A stretch of 64,000 bases of DNA from JBBSNV01 sp964458605 (GTDB taxonomy: Bacteria; Pseudomonadota; Alphaproteobacteria; Reyranellales; JAQSWP01): positions 88,410 to 152,409 of the forward strand of contig CAYWLS010000007.1 of assembly GCA_964458605.1 (NCBI GenBank). Direction: 5' to 3'. Of this stretch, positions 18,444-27,643 are shown piece by piece. The notes under the pieces were generated by a model. It saw nothing but the letters and a program-made list of their open reading frames with translations. It was not told where the DNA came from and searched no databases. Numbering within the stretch: the first letter of the stretch is position 1; each line of letters starts with the position of its first letter. A program made the position numbers and the translations under genes.

Positions 18444-19514
18444 CTAGTGCAAGGTCTTGCGCGGGTCGAAGGCGTCGCGCACCCCCTCGCCGATGAATAC
18501 CATCAAGGTCAGCATGATGGCGACGGCGAAGAAACTGGTGAAGCCCAGCCAGGGTGCGTAGAGATTGTTTTTGCCCTGCAAAAGCAATTCGCCCAGCGAG
18601 GGCGAGCCCGGCGGCAGGCCCAGGCCCAGATAATCGAGCGATGTCAGCGCCACGGTGGCGCCTGAGGTGATGAAGGGCAGGAAGGTCAGCGAGGCGGTCA
18701 TGGCGTTGGGCAGCACATGGCGGCGGATAATAGTGAGGTCGCTTACACCCAATCCCTTGGCGGCGCGCACATAGTCGAAATTGCGCGCGCGCAGGAACTC
18801 CGCCCGCACCAGCCCGACCAGCGCCATCCAGGAGAACAGCAGCATCAGCCCCAGCAGGATCCAGAAGCCGGGGATGAGGATGCTGGAGAGGATGATCAGC
18901 AGATAGAGCGTCGGCATGCCCGACCAGATTTCGATGAAGCGCTGGAACAGCAGGTCAATCCAGCCGCCGAAATAGCCCTGCACGGCGCCGGCGGCGATGC
19001 CGACGATGGTGCTGAAGAAGGTCAGGATCAGGCCGAACAGCACCGAGATGCGGAAGCCGTAGATCAGCCGGGCCATGACGTCGCGCGACTGATCGTCGGT
19101 GCCGAGCCAGTTTTGCGCGGTGGGTGGCGAGGGCGGCGGCGAAGGCAGGTCGGTGGCGATCGTCTTGTAGTCGTAGGGAATCAACGGCCACAGCATCCAG
19201 CCCTTTTCGCGAATGCGCTGGACGACGACGGTGTCCTTGTAGTCGGCTTCGATCGGCAGGTCGCCGCCGAAGGTGGTCTCGTCGTAGTCGCCGAATACCG
19301 GAAAGTAGTAATGCCCATCGTAGGACACGATCAGCGGCCGGTCGTTGGCGACGAATTCGGCGAACAGGCTGAACAGGAACAGCGCGCAGAAGATGATCAG
19401 CGACCAGAAGGCGCGGCGATTGCGTCGGAATATCAGCAGCCGCCGCCGGGTCAGCGGCGTCAGGCGGCGCCGCCTGGCGATCGAGCTGGGCGCAGGAGCT
19501 GCCATGTCGCTCAT
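18444..19514 (-). CDS. yejE: Peptide ABC importer permease YejE
   Basis: 356 residues from the ATG at 19514, whose A is also the last base of the yejB stop codon. A basic cytoplasmic N-terminus (RRRRLTPLTRRR) precedes TM1 (FWSLIIFCALFLFSLF). A large periplasmic loop of about 100 residues follows, typical of YejE, then the transport core from NWLGTDDQSRDVMARLIYGF with the EAA-like loop RAAKGLGVSDLTIIRRHVLPNA (short form AKGLGVSD). One of two membrane subunits of the YejABEF importer. Confidence 0.95.
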   Translation of the reverse strand: MSDMAAPAPSSIARRRRLTPLTRRRLLIFRRNRRAFWSLIIFCALFLFSLFAEFVANDRPLIVSYDGHYYFPVFGDYDETTFGGDLPIEADYKDTVVVQRIREKGWMLWPLIPYDYKTIATDLPSPPPSPPTAQNWLGTDDQSRDVMARLIYGFRISVLFGLILTFFSTIVGIAAGAVQGYFGGWIDLLFQRFIEIWSGMPTLYLLIILSSILIPGFWILLGLMLLFSWMALVGLVRAEFLRARNFDYVRAAKGLGVSDLTIIRRHVLPNAMTASLTFLPFITSGATVALTSLDYLGLGLPPGSPSLGELLLQGKNNLYAPWLGFTSFFAVAIMLTLMVFIGEGVRDAFDPRKTLH

Positions 19515-20611
19515 CAACCGCGCCTCTCGAAATCGATGCGCGGGTCGACGAACATATAGGTGAGATCCGATATCAAGGTGATCAGCAGGCCCATCAGGGT
19601 GAACAGATAGAGCGTGCCGAACATCACCGGATAATCGCGCTTGATGGCCGACTCGAAGCCCAGCAGGCCGAGCCCGTCGAGCGAGAAGATGATCTCGATC
19701 AGCATCGAGCTGCCGAACAGAATGCTCAGGAACGCGCCGGGGAATCCGGCGATCACCAGCAGCATGGCGTTGCGGAATACGTGACCGTACAGAACCCGAT
19801 TTTCGCCCAGACCCTTGGCGCGGGCGGTGACCACGTACTGCTTGGAGATCTCGTCGAGAAACGAGTTCTTGGTCAGCAGGGTCAAGGTGGCGAAGCCGCC
19901 GATGCTCATGGCGGTAATGGGCAGCACCATGTGCCACAGATAGTCGAGCACCTTGCCGATCAGCGGCAACTGGTCCCAGCCTTCCGAAGTCAAGCCGCGC
20001 AATGGGAACCAGTGCAAGAAGTTGCCGCCGGCGAACAGCACGATCAGCAGAAGGCCGAGCACGAATGAGGGTATCGCATTGAGCCCGATTATGATGCTGG
20101 TGGTGATCACGTCAAAGCGCGAACCGTCTCTCACCGCCTTGCGAATGCCGAGCGGAATGGAGATCAGGTAGGCGATCAGGGTGGTCCAGATGCCGATGGA
20201 CGCCGACACCGGCAACTTCTCGATCAGCAAGTGGAACACCGAGGTGTCGCGGAAATAGGACTTGCCGAGGTCGAAGCGCAGGTAGTTGCCGAGCATCAGC
20301 CAGTAGCGTTCCAGCAGCGGCTTGTCGAAGCCGAACTGCCTCTTGATCTGCTCGACGAATTCGGGCGGCAGGCCGCGCGCGCCGCGATAGCCGGAATTGT
20401 CGCTGCTGACCGAGACGTTGCCGCGCTGGCCCGTATCGGCGCCGGGGCCGGTGAGCCCGGCAGTGGCGCTGGCGCCCTTGCCGCGCAACTCCGACAACAC
20501 CTGCTCCACTGGTCCTCCTGGCGCCAGCTGCACCACCAAGAAATTGATGGTGATGATGCCGAACAGGGTCGGCACCAGCAGCAGCAGGCGGCGGATGATA
20601 TAGGCCAGCAT
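19514..20611 (-). CDS. yejB: Peptide ABC importer permease YejB
   Basis: 365 residues. TM1 is IIRRLLLLVPTLFGIITINF, the usual start of DppB/YejB permeases; an insertion of about 50 residues after it (SELRGKGASATAG region) is found in YejB proteins. The permease core ends with the EAA loop ARAKGLGENRVLYGHV. The start lies 10 bp after the yejA stop and the stop overlaps the yejE start by one base, indicating tight translational coupling. Confidence 0.95.
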   Translation of the reverse strand: MLAYIIRRLLLLVPTLFGIITINFLVVQLAPGGPVEQVLSELRGKGASATAGLTGPGADTGQRGNVSVSSDNSGYRGARGLPPEFVEQIKRQFGFDKPLLERYWLMLGNYLRFDLGKSYFRDTSVFHLLIEKLPVSASIGIWTTLIAYLISIPLGIRKAVRDGSRFDVITTSIIIGLNAIPSFVLGLLLIVLFAGGNFLHWFPLRGLTSEGWDQLPLIGKVLDYLWHMVLPITAMSIGGFATLTLLTKNSFLDEISKQYVVTARAKGLGENRVLYGHVFRNAMLLVIAGFPGAFLSILFGSSMLIEIIFSLDGLGLLGFESAIKRDYPVMFGTLYLFTLMGLLITLISDLTYMFVDPRIDFERRG

Positions 20612-20620
20612 GGCGCGGCG

Positions 20621-22498
20621 CTATTTGCCCGCCCCGCCGGCCTTGCGGCCCTCAAGCGCCGTCGCCCTGGCCTTGTCGAACCACCAGGTGTCGAGCGGCA
20701 GCCGGGCGTATTTGGGTGGCGTCTTGGGGTGGTCGAATTTGTCCCAGTACGCCACCCAGGTGGCCGGCAGATACCAATTGGGAATGACGTAGTAGTTCCA
20801 CAGCAGCACGCGATCGAGCGCATGGGTGCGCGCGACCAGCGATGCGCGGGTCTGGGCGCCGATCACCAGGTCGATCAGCTGGTCGATCGCCCTGTTCTTG
20901 ATGCCGATGCTGTTGCCGCTGCCCTGTTGGTCGGCAGCCGCGCTGCTCCAGAAGTCGCGCTGTTCGTTGCCGGGCGACTCCGATTCCGGGAAGCTGTCGA
21001 CGACCATGTCGAAGTCGAACGCTTCATAGCGGCGCAGATACTGCGCCGCGTCGACCTTGCGCACCTGCACCTCGATGCCCAGCCGCTCGAGCTGCTGGGC
21101 GAAGGGCAGCGAGATGCGCTCCCAGGTCGGATCGTTGATCAGGATCTCGACCTGCATCGGCTCGCCGGTCTTGACGTTGGTCAGCTTCTTGGTCTTGCGA
21201 TCGATCTCCCAGCCCGCTTCCTTGAACAGTTCCAGCGCGGCGCGCAGCCCGGCGCGGTTCTCGCCCGAGCCGTCGGTCGCCGGCAGGGCGAAGGGCTTGG
21301 TGAACACCTCGTCGGGCACCTCGCCGCGCAGCTTCTCCAGGATCTCCAGCTCCTCGCCCTTGGGCAGGCCGCTGGAAGCCAGTTCGGAATTGCTGAAGTA
21401 GCTGCTGGAGCGGGTGTATTTGCCGTAGAACAGGTTCTTGTTGGCCCATTCGAAATCGAACAGCTGGTTGAAGGCCATGCGCACGCGCCGGTCCTGGAAC
21501 TTGGGCTTGCGCAGGTTGAAGATGAAGGCCTGCATGCCCTGGTCGATGCTGTTGGGGATCTCGTCCTTCTTGATCAGCCCGTCGCGTACGGCCGGGATGT
21601 CGTAGCCGATCGCCCAGTTGCGCGAAATGTTCTCCTGGCGGATGTCGAGCTGGCCGGCCTTGAAGGCCTCGAACATGACCGAGGTATCGCGGAAATATTC
21701 GTAGCGGATGGTTTGGAAGTTCGACCGGCCGCGATTGAGCCACAGATCCTTGCCCCAGTAGTTGGGATCGCGTTCCAGCACGATGCTGCGCGGCGAATCG
21801 AAGCGCGCCACCTTGTAGGGGCCGCTGCTGAGCGGCGGCTCCAGCGTGGTCTCGTCGAACTTGCGCTTCTCCCAGTAATGCTTGGGCAGGATCGGCAGCT
21901 CGCCGATGATCAGCGGCAGCTCGCGGTTTTGGCTGGTGTTGAAGGTGAACTTGACCTTGCGCTCGCCCAGCTTCTCGGCCTTCTCGACGCTGGCGTAATA
22001 CAGCCGGTAGTTGGGCCGGCCTTTCTCCTTGAGGATGTCGAAGGAGAACACCACGTCGTCGGCGGTGACCGGCTGGCCGTCCTGCCAGCGCGCCTCGGGC
22101 CGCAGGTTGAAGATCACCCAGGAGCGGTCGGGCGGCATCTCGACGCTTTCGGCCAGCAGGCCGTATTCGGCGAAGGGTTCGTCCTGCGACTGGTAGAGCA
22201 GGGTCTCGGCGCCGGCGCCGGCGCCGGGATTGCCCTTGATGATGTAGGGGTTGAACGAATCGAAGGTGCCGACCACGCCGACGCGGATCTCGCCGCCCTT
22301 GGGCGCGTCGGGGTTGACGTAGCCCAGCTGCTTGGCGTCGGGACCGTATTTCAGGTCGCCGTACATCGACAGGCCATGGCCGACATAGTTGCGCTTGTCG
22401 CCGGGTTCGTACTTCACCGCATCCTCGGCATAGGCGGCCATGGCCAGCAGCCCCAAGGCCAGACCAAAGCCGGCGGCGACCCATTTCACGACGCGCAT
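20621..22498 (-). CDS. yejA: Periplasmic peptide-binding protein YejA
   Basis: 625 residues. A Sec signal peptide (KWVAAGFGLALGLLAMAAYA) precedes a family 5 solute-binding protein with GLSMYGDLKYGPDAKQL near the N-terminus, ARWQDGQPVTADDVVFSF and the late YYVIPNWYLPATWVAYWDK typical of YejA. It captures peptides for YejBEF. First gene of the yejABEF-ghrA-GT2 run; 139 bp separate it from hisN, enough for its own promoter. Confidence 0.95.
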   Translation of the reverse strand: MRVVKWVAAGFGLALGLLAMAAYAEDAVKYEPGDKRNYVGHGLSMYGDLKYGPDAKQLGYVNPDAPKGGEIRVGVVGTFDSFNPYIIKGNPGAGAGAETLLYQSQDEPFAEYGLLAESVEMPPDRSWVIFNLRPEARWQDGQPVTADDVVFSFDILKEKGRPNYRLYYASVEKAEKLGERKVKFTFNTSQNRELPLIIGELPILPKHYWEKRKFDETTLEPPLSSGPYKVARFDSPRSIVLERDPNYWGKDLWLNRGRSNFQTIRYEYFRDTSVMFEAFKAGQLDIRQENISRNWAIGYDIPAVRDGLIKKDEIPNSIDQGMQAFIFNLRKPKFQDRRVRMAFNQLFDFEWANKNLFYGKYTRSSSYFSNSELASSGLPKGEELEILEKLRGEVPDEVFTKPFALPATDGSGENRAGLRAALELFKEAGWEIDRKTKKLTNVKTGEPMQVEILINDPTWERISLPFAQQLERLGIEVQVRKVDAAQYLRRYEAFDFDMVVDSFPESESPGNEQRDFWSSAAADQQGSGNSIGIKNRAIDQLIDLVIGAQTRASLVARTHALDRVLLWNYYVIPNWYLPATWVAYWDKFDHPKTPPKYARLPLDTWWFDKARATALEGRKAGGAGK

Positions 22499-22637
22499 GG
22501 CAACTCCCTGTCGGTTGGCTTGACCCTACGGAAAAAGCGGCGGGGATTGAAGCGACTTTCCCGGCCGGGCGGGGGACTAGGTGGCCGCAGATTCGGGCGG
22601 AATTCCGGCGCTGGCGGCGCCGAGGGGCGATCGCCGC

Positions 22638-23405
22638 TCAGGGGCCGAGCAGCGCCAGGGTCTGGGCGTGGCAGGCCCGGTCGCCGGCCGCCACCACGCG
22701 GCCGTCGCTGCCCAGGCCCAGCGCCTTGCCCTGCCAATCGGTCATGATGCCGCCGGCGCCCTCGACCACCGGCACCACGGCGCAATAGTCGTAAGGCTGC
22801 AGCGAGGCCTCGACCACCAGGTCGGCCAGGCCCAGCGCCAGCAGGCCGTAGGCGTAACAGTCGCCGCCGAAACGCGGCTGGCGCACCGCCTTGCGCAGCC
22901 GGTCGTAGCGCGGCGCATCGGCGCCCTGGAACATGTCCGGCGCAGTGGAATAGAGGAACGCCTTGTCGACGGTGGGACAGCTACGGCTGGCCAGCCTCTG
23001 GCCGTTCAGGGTCGTGCCCTGGCCTTCGATGCCCAGCCAGCGCTCCTTGAGGATCGGCTGGTCGATGATGCCCAGCACCGGCCTGCCCCGGCGCAGCAGG
23101 CCGATCAGCACGCCGAAGATCGGCATGCCGGTAATGAAGGCGCGCGTGCCGTCGATCGGATCGAGCACCCAGACGAATTCGGCGTCGGTGCGCTCCTGGC
23201 CGTGCTCCTCGCCATAGATGCCGTCCTGCGGCCGGCGCCGGGCGATCAGCTCGCGCATCGCCGCCTCGGTCTCGCGGTCGGCGATGGTGACGGGCGACTG
23301 GTCGGGTTTGACGTCCACGCCGACCGGGGTGCGGAAATAGCGCCGCACAACCTGGCCCGCGGCGTCGGCCAGTTCGTGCGCCAGGGAAATCAGCGTCCGG
23401 TCCAT
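22638..23405 (-). CDS. hisN: Histidinol-phosphatase, inositol-monophosphatase family (HisN)
   Basis: 255 residues. Metal-site motifs are intact: GIYGEEHG, WVLDPIDGTRAFITG and the C-terminal DYCAVVPVVEGAGG. The FITG after DPIDGTRA and the overall length fit the HisN branch, which removes phosphate from L-histidinol phosphate, rather than plain inositol monophosphatases. HisN supplies this step in actinobacteria and many alphaproteobacteria that lack HisB phosphatase. No other his gene is nearby. A terminator separates it from cycM upstream. Confidence 0.88.
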   Translation of the reverse strand: MDRTLISLAHELADAAGQVVRRYFRTPVGVDVKPDQSPVTIADRETEAAMRELIARRRPQDGIYGEEHGQERTDAEFVWVLDPIDGTRAFITGMPIFGVLIGLLRRGRPVLGIIDQPILKERWLGIEGQGTTLNGQRLASRSCPTVDKAFLYSTAPDMFQGADAPRYDRLRKAVRQPRFGGDCYAYGLLALGLADLVVEASLQPYDYCAVVPVVEGAGGIMTDWQGKALGLGSDGRVVAAGDRACHAQTLALLGP

Positions 23406-23439
23406 CGTCGGCGATAGTGCGGGGCAGCGCCGCCGGCCG

Positions 23440-23470
23440 CAAACGAAAACGGGACGGCAGAGCCGTCCCG
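23440..23470 (-). terminator. Rho-independent terminator after cycM
   Basis: On the minus strand an 8-bp stem GGGACGGC/GCCGTCCC (23451-23458 with 23462-23469) is followed by GTTTTCGTTT (23450-23441). It lies about 30 bp past the cycM stop and before hisN. Confidence 0.85.
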
Positions 23471-23496
23471 TCCGAATGTCGCGTCTGGCGCGCCGA

Positions 23497-24048
23497 CTAC
23501 TTGGACGGCAGCGGCGGCGGATTGTCGTTCTGGGTGCGCAGGAAGGCGATGATGTCGGCGCGTTCCTTGGCGTTGGGCAGACCGGCGAAGGCCATCTTGG
23601 TGCCCTTCACGAAACCCTGCGGCTTGGTGATGAACTCGTTGATGGTCTCGTAGTCCCAGCTGCCGCCCTTGGCCTGCATGGCGCTGGAATAGCTGAAGCC
23701 CTCGTGGCTGGCGCGCTGCCGGCCGACGATGTTCCACAGATCCGGGCCGGTCTTGTTGGGGCCGCCCTTGGCCGCGGTGTGGCAGGTGCTGCAGCGCTTG
23801 TTGAAGTCGGCTTCGCCCTTCTTCGCATCGGCGGCCGCGAGCAGCGGGCCGATCGGTTCGGGTGCGGCATCGGCGGCGGGGGCCGCGGCGCCCGCGGCGC
23901 CGCCGGTCGACGGCTCGACCGCGGCGAAGACCGGCTTGAGAGGCGGCTCGGGTTCGACCAGCCCGTGGGCGATCTTGCCCACCACCATCATGAACAGCCC
24001 GGCGGCCAACACCGCGCCGGCAATCTTGTTCAGTTCGAAGGAATCCAT
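23497..24048 (-). CDS. cycM: Membrane-anchored class I c-type cytochrome (CycM/c552 type)
   Basis: 183 residues from the ATG at 24048; the frame extends 14 codons upstream, but MDSFELNKIAGAVL is the family's N-terminus and GGAG lies just before it. An uncleaved N-terminal helix (AGAVLAAGLFMMVVGKIAHG) anchors it in the inner membrane, followed by a Pro/Ala linker and a class I cytochrome c with the haem site CSTCH and a likely axial Met in GTKMAFAGL. Such cytochromes pass electrons from the bc1 complex to cytochrome oxidase. Divergent from kdsB, an arrangement seen in many alphaproteobacteria. Confidence 0.93.
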   Translation of the reverse strand: MDSFELNKIAGAVLAAGLFMMVVGKIAHGLVEPEPPLKPVFAAVEPSTGGAAGAAAPAADAAPEPIGPLLAAADAKKGEADFNKRCSTCHTAAKGGPNKTGPDLWNIVGRQRASHEGFSYSSAMQAKGGSWDYETINEFITKPQGFVKGTKMAFAGLPNAKERADIIAFLRTQNDNPPPLPSK

Positions 24049-24298
24049 AAGCTCCGCCCCGATCGGAAAATTCACAATTGTCTTGGGCATCTACCACATG
24101 GCGGGCCGGGGCAGTAGTATCGAAACGCCGCAGGTTGAGCCGCCTGCCGCCGGTCCACGCTATGGCCGGGCCGGCAGCCGCCAGACCGGGCGCGACCTAA
24201 CGCCGCAGTACCGGCGCAACCTGCCGTAATCGCTGGGGAATTCGGCACAGTCGCTCCTGCAACACCGCCCGTCCCCGCAGCGCCACAGACCCTTTGCC

Positions 24299-25033
24299 AT
24301 GTCCCGTCCGATCGTCCTCATTCCCGCCCGTCTGGCCGCCACGCGGCTGCCCAACAAACCGCTGCTCGACATCGCCGGCCAGCCGATGATCGTGCAGGTG
24401 TGGCGGCGCGCCATGGAAGCCGATATCGGCCCGGTGGCGGTGGCTGCCGGCGAGCCGGCGATCGTCGAGGCGGTGACGGCGGCCGGCGGCCGGGCGGTGC
24501 TGACCAGGCCCGACCATCCGTCCGGCTCCGATCGCATCTTCGAGGCGCTCGACCTGCTCGATCCCGACGGCCGACACGACGTGGTGGTCAATGTGCAGGG
24601 CGACCTGCCGACGCTCGATCCGCGCGCGGTCAAGGACGCGCTGCTGCCGCTGCAGGACAGCGCGGTCGATATCGCCACCCTGGTAGCCGAGATCCGGACC
24701 GAGGAGGAGCGCGTCGCCAGCCAGGTAGTCAAATGCGCCGTGGCCTTCGCCCCCGGCCGGCGCGTCGGTCGCGCCCTCTATTTCAGCCGGCTGCCGGTGC
24801 CGTGGGGCGAGGGCAAGCTGTGGCACCATATCGGCCTCTATGCCTATCGCCGCGCTGCGCTGGGACGCTTCGTCGCGCTGCCGCCCAGCCCGCTCGAACT
24901 GCGCGAGAAACTCGAGCAGTTGCGCGCCCTGGAAGCGGGCATGCGCATCGATGCCTGTTCGGTTGACGTGGTTCCGCTCGGTGTCGATACTCCGGCCGAC
25001 CTCGAAAAGGCCCGCGCCGCCTTGGCGCGCTGA
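24299..25033 (+). CDS. kdsB: 3-deoxy-manno-octulosonate cytidylyltransferase
   Basis: 244 residues. Nucleotidyltransferase motif IPARLAATRLPNKPL at the N-terminus, RPDHPSGSDRIFEAL (substrate loop), VVNVQGDLPTLDP with the metal-binding Asp, and HHIGLYAYRRAAL. It activates Kdo as CMP-Kdo for lipopolysaccharide core synthesis. pheA follows 26 bp later on the same strand. Confidence 0.96.
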   Translation: MSRPIVLIPARLAATRLPNKPLLDIAGQPMIVQVWRRAMEADIGPVAVAAGEPAIVEAVTAAGGRAVLTRPDHPSGSDRIFEALDLLDPDGRHDVVVNVQGDLPTLDPRAVKDALLPLQDSAVDIATLVAEIRTEEERVASQVVKCAVAFAPGRRVGRALYFSRLPVPWGEGKLWHHIGLYAYRRAALGRFVALPPSPLELREKLEQLRALEAGMRIDACSVDVVPLGVDTPADLEKARAALAR

Positions 25034-25059
25034 TCGCAATCCTCCAGCGGGAATCCGTC

Positions 25060-25941
25060 ATGTCCACGTCCAATCCGGCGCGCAGCATCGCTTTCCAGGG
25101 CGAACCCGGCGCCAATTCCGATATCGCCTGCCGCGCGGTCTATCCGCGCATGACGCCGCTGCCCTGCCGCACCTTCGAGGACGCCTTCGCCGCCCTGCGC
25201 GAGAAGCGCGCGGCGCTGGCCATGATCCCGATCGAGAATTCGGTCGCCGGCCGCGTCGCCGACATCCATTCGCTGATGCCCAATTCGGGCATGCACATCA
25301 TCGGCGAGCATTACCAGCGGGTCGAGCACTGCCTGGTGGCGACCAAGGATGCCAGCCTCAAGACCATCAAAGTGGTGCGCAGCCACGTCCACGCGCTGGC
25401 GCAATGCCGCAACATCATCCGCAAGCTGAAGCTGAAAGCCATCGTCGCGGCCGACACCGCCGGCGCGGCGCGCGAGATCTCCGAACTCAGCGACCCCACG
25501 GTGGCGGCGATCTCCTCCAGCCTGGCGGCGAAGATCTATGGCCTGCAGATCCTCAAGAGCAATATCGAGGACGCCGACCACAACACCACCCGCTTCGTGA
25601 TCTTCTCGCGCACGCCCAAGCAGCCCAAGCCGGGCGCGGGACCGTGCATGACCAGCTTCGTGTTTCGCGTGCGCTCGGTGCCGGCGGCGCTCTACAAGGC
25701 GCTGGGCGGCTTCGCCACCAACGGCGTCAACATCACCAAGCTGGAAAGCTATATCAGCGGCGCCGGCTTCGAAGTGGCCGAGTTCTACGCCGAGATCGAG
25801 GGCCACCCCAAGGACAAGAACGTGGTGCTGGCGATGGAGGAGCTGCGCTTCTTCTCGCGCGAGGTGCGCATCATCGGCGTCTATCCGGCCAACAAGTTCC
25901 GCCGCCAGGGCTGGGACGAGCCCAAGACGACCGGGGCTTGA
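25060..25941 (+). CDS. pheA: Prephenate dehydratase
   Basis: 293 residues. The catalytic domain (about 8-185) starts IAFQGEPGANSDIA and has AMIPIENSVAGRVADIH and HNTTRFVIFSR with the essential Thr of the TTRF motif. An ACT domain follows (about 205-275) with TNGVNITKLESYISG, the ESRP-like effector site for phenylalanine. There is no fused chorismate mutase. It converts prephenate to phenylpyruvate and is expected to be feedback-inhibited by Phe. Probably co-transcribed with kdsB. An inverted repeat GACCGGC/GCCGGTC with TTTCTTTT follows (25940-25987), a weak terminator candidate. Confidence 0.96.
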   Translation: MSTSNPARSIAFQGEPGANSDIACRAVYPRMTPLPCRTFEDAFAALREKRAALAMIPIENSVAGRVADIHSLMPNSGMHIIGEHYQRVEHCLVATKDASLKTIKVVRSHVHALAQCRNIIRKLKLKAIVAADTAGAAREISELSDPTVAAISSSLAAKIYGLQILKSNIEDADHNTTRFVIFSRTPKQPKPGAGPCMTSFVFRVRSVPAALYKALGGFATNGVNITKLESYISGAGFEVAEFYAEIEGHPKDKNVVLAMEELRFFSREVRIIGVYPANKFRRQGWDEPKTTGA

Positions 25942-25948
25942 CCGGCGA

Positions 25949-26213
25949 CTAAGCTTTGCCCGGGGAGGTCGAGCCGGTCTTTCTTTTCGGATGCAACGAT
26001 CGCTTTGGCGCGTCGTTCATCTTGGTCTGCCAGCCCGGACCCATGGCGCGGAAGCTGCGCACGACGTCGGCGTCAAGCCGTAGCGTGATCTGTTGCTTGG
26101 GCTGTTCCAATTCGGGTCGCCCCCGCTTTGCGGGTCTGACCAGCTTGCCGTCCTTGTAAATTGCCGCGCTCGAACCAGGCCGCCGTCAATTCGGGCGCGT
26201 CGTTCTCATCCAA
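25949..26213 (-). pseudogene. brnA: BrnA-like antitoxin, frameshifted
   Basis: Reading the minus strand from 26213 gives DENDAPELTAAWFERGN in one frame. At about 26161 the reading must shift by one base to continue IYKDGKLVRPAKRG, RRGRP-like linker, then KQQITLRLDADVVRSF and AMGPGWQTKMNDA to a TAG at 25949-25951. Together these are the parts of a BrnA antitoxin in the right order: acidic N-terminus, linker, ribbon-helix-helix DNA-binding end. No single frame covers them, and the first frame has no ATG (a TTG at 26213 is the only candidate). A one-base insertion or two-base deletion at AATTTAC explains the break. It follows the BrnT-like gene, with overlap. Confidence 0.7.
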
Positions 26214-26497
26214 GGATTTTGGAGAATCTTTTCGCTTCCGTTGGCTTTTCTCATCGAGATGACGCGCTTGTCGATGCCACGTGGCGTCCAGACGAGAACG
26301 ACAGGCGCTTGGTCGAGCAGACCGATGGTTAGGTAACGATCTTCGCCATGGTCGAAGCGGTCATCGATATTTTCGATGTAACTACCGTGGCCAAAAACTT
26401 TTTCCGCGTCTGCAAAGTCCAGACCGTGCTCGCGCAACGTCCTTCGTCTTGTTGCCTCGCCGTGGACGATCGCTATTACAGAAAATCGTAAATTCAA
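26186..26497 (-). CDS. brnT: BrnT-like toxin (DUF497), possibly degenerate
   Basis: 103 residues, TTG start. The middle matches BrnT ribonuclease toxins well: TLREHGLDFADAEKVF, DRYLTIGLLDQAPVVLVW and RVISMRKAN, the order of the family's beta-sheet core. The first 15 residues (NLRFSVIAIVHGEA) do not show the usual FxWDxxK start, and the last 14 residues run on in what should be antitoxin sequence, so either end may be damaged. It begins right after the stop of the flavin oxidoreductase gene. With a broken brnA downstream, an active toxin would be harmful, which argues for a decayed or inactive locus. Confidence 0.65.
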   Translation of the reverse strand: MNLRFSVIAIVHGEATRRRTLREHGLDFADAEKVFGHGSYIENIDDRFDHGEDRYLTIGLLDQAPVVLVWTPRGIDKRVISMRKANGSEKILQNPWMRTTRPN

Positions 26498-26498
26498 G

Positions 26499-27608
26499 TC
26501 ACTCCGCCGCCTTTTTCTGCGGGAAAGCCTGCGGCCAGTTCTTGGGCTCGGCGCGGAAATAATTGGCCGGCAGCGCGGCGCTGGCGCCCAGCGTCTGGGC
26601 GGCGTGCCAGGCCCAGCGCGGATCGAGCAGCATGGCGCGGGCCAGCGCCACCATGTCGGCCTGGCCCGAAGCGACGATCTGCTCGGCCTGGTGCGGATCG
26701 GTGATCATGCCCACCGCCATGGTCGGGAGCTGCGCCTCGCGCCGCACCTTCTCGGCGAACGGCACCTGGTAGCCCGGCCCCAGCGCGATCTTCTGGCGCG
26801 GATCCAGTCCGCCCGAACTGACGTCGATATAGTCGCAACCCAGCGCCTTGAGCTTGCGCGCGAAGGCTACCGTCTCGTCCGGCGTCCAGCCGCCCTCGAC
26901 CCAGTCGGTGGCCGAGACGCGCACGCCCATCGGCTTGTGCTGCGGCCAGGCGGCGCGAGCGGCGGCGAAGATCTCGAGCGGGAAGCGCATGCGGTTCTCG
27001 CTCGATCCGCCGTACTGGTCCTCGCGCCGATTGCTGATCGGCGACAGGAATTCGTGCAGCAGGTAGCCGTGCGCGCAATGCAGCTCGATCAGCTCGAAGC
27101 CCAGCCGCTCGGCGCGCTCGACCGCCTGCACGAAGCCCGCCTTGACGCGCGCCAGCCCGGCCGCGTCGAGCGCGGCGGGGGTGTGCCAGTCGGGGCCATA
27201 GGGCAGCGCCGAGGGTCCCTCGGCGGTCCAGGGATCCTCGCCCGGCTTGAGCGGCGCGTTGCCCTTCTTCGGCACATGGGTCGAGCCCTTGCGGCCGGCA
27301 TGGCCGAGCTGGATGCCCATCCTGGTGACGCCGTACTGGCGGCAGAACTCGACCACGCGGCGCAGCGCGCGCTCGTTGGCGTCGCTGTAGAGGCCAAGGC
27401 AGCCATGGGTGATGCGCCCGGCGCGCGTCACGGCGGTCGCCTCGACGATCAGCAGCCCGGCGCCGCCCATGGCGAGCTGGGCCAGATGCGCCAGATGCCA
27501 GTCGGTGGCGCTGCCGTCCTCGGCCTCGTACTGGCACATCGGCGACACGACGATGCGGTTGGGCAGCTCCAGGCCGCGCAGCGCGAAGGGCGAAAACAGC
27601 TTGCTCAT
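26499..27608 (-). CDS. NADH:flavin oxidoreductase, Old Yellow Enzyme family (YqjM/NamA-like)
   Basis: 369 residues from the ATG at 27608. TIM-barrel OYE features: ELPNRIVVSPMCQYEAEDG with the Cys typical of the YqjM class, GIQLGHAGRKGST, FELIELHCAHGYLLHEFLSP with the His pair replaced by the class-typical H-A-H, and GGSSENRMRFPLE. It reduces activated C=C bonds (enones, maleimides) with FMN and NAD(P)H; the physiological substrate is unknown. Lies 35 bp downstream of nudC, same strand. Confidence 0.93.
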   Translation of the reverse strand: MSKLFSPFALRGLELPNRIVVSPMCQYEAEDGSATDWHLAHLAQLAMGGAGLLIVEATAVTRAGRITHGCLGLYSDANERALRRVVEFCRQYGVTRMGIQLGHAGRKGSTHVPKKGNAPLKPGEDPWTAEGPSALPYGPDWHTPAALDAAGLARVKAGFVQAVERAERLGFELIELHCAHGYLLHEFLSPISNRREDQYGGSSENRMRFPLEIFAAARAAWPQHKPMGVRVSATDWVEGGWTPDETVAFARKLKALGCDYIDVSSGGLDPRQKIALGPGYQVPFAEKVRREAQLPTMAVGMITDPHQAEQIVASGQADMVALARAMLLDPRWAWHAAQTLGASAALPANYFRAEPKNWPQAFPQKKAAE

Positions 27609-27643
27609 GGGCCTATTACTCCATGGGAAACGGCGTGAGCGCC

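Noticed and set aside
25956..26159. 67-codon plus-strand ORF after pheA
   Set aside because: It is the reverse of the recognisable antitoxin remnant and lacks any recognisable feature.
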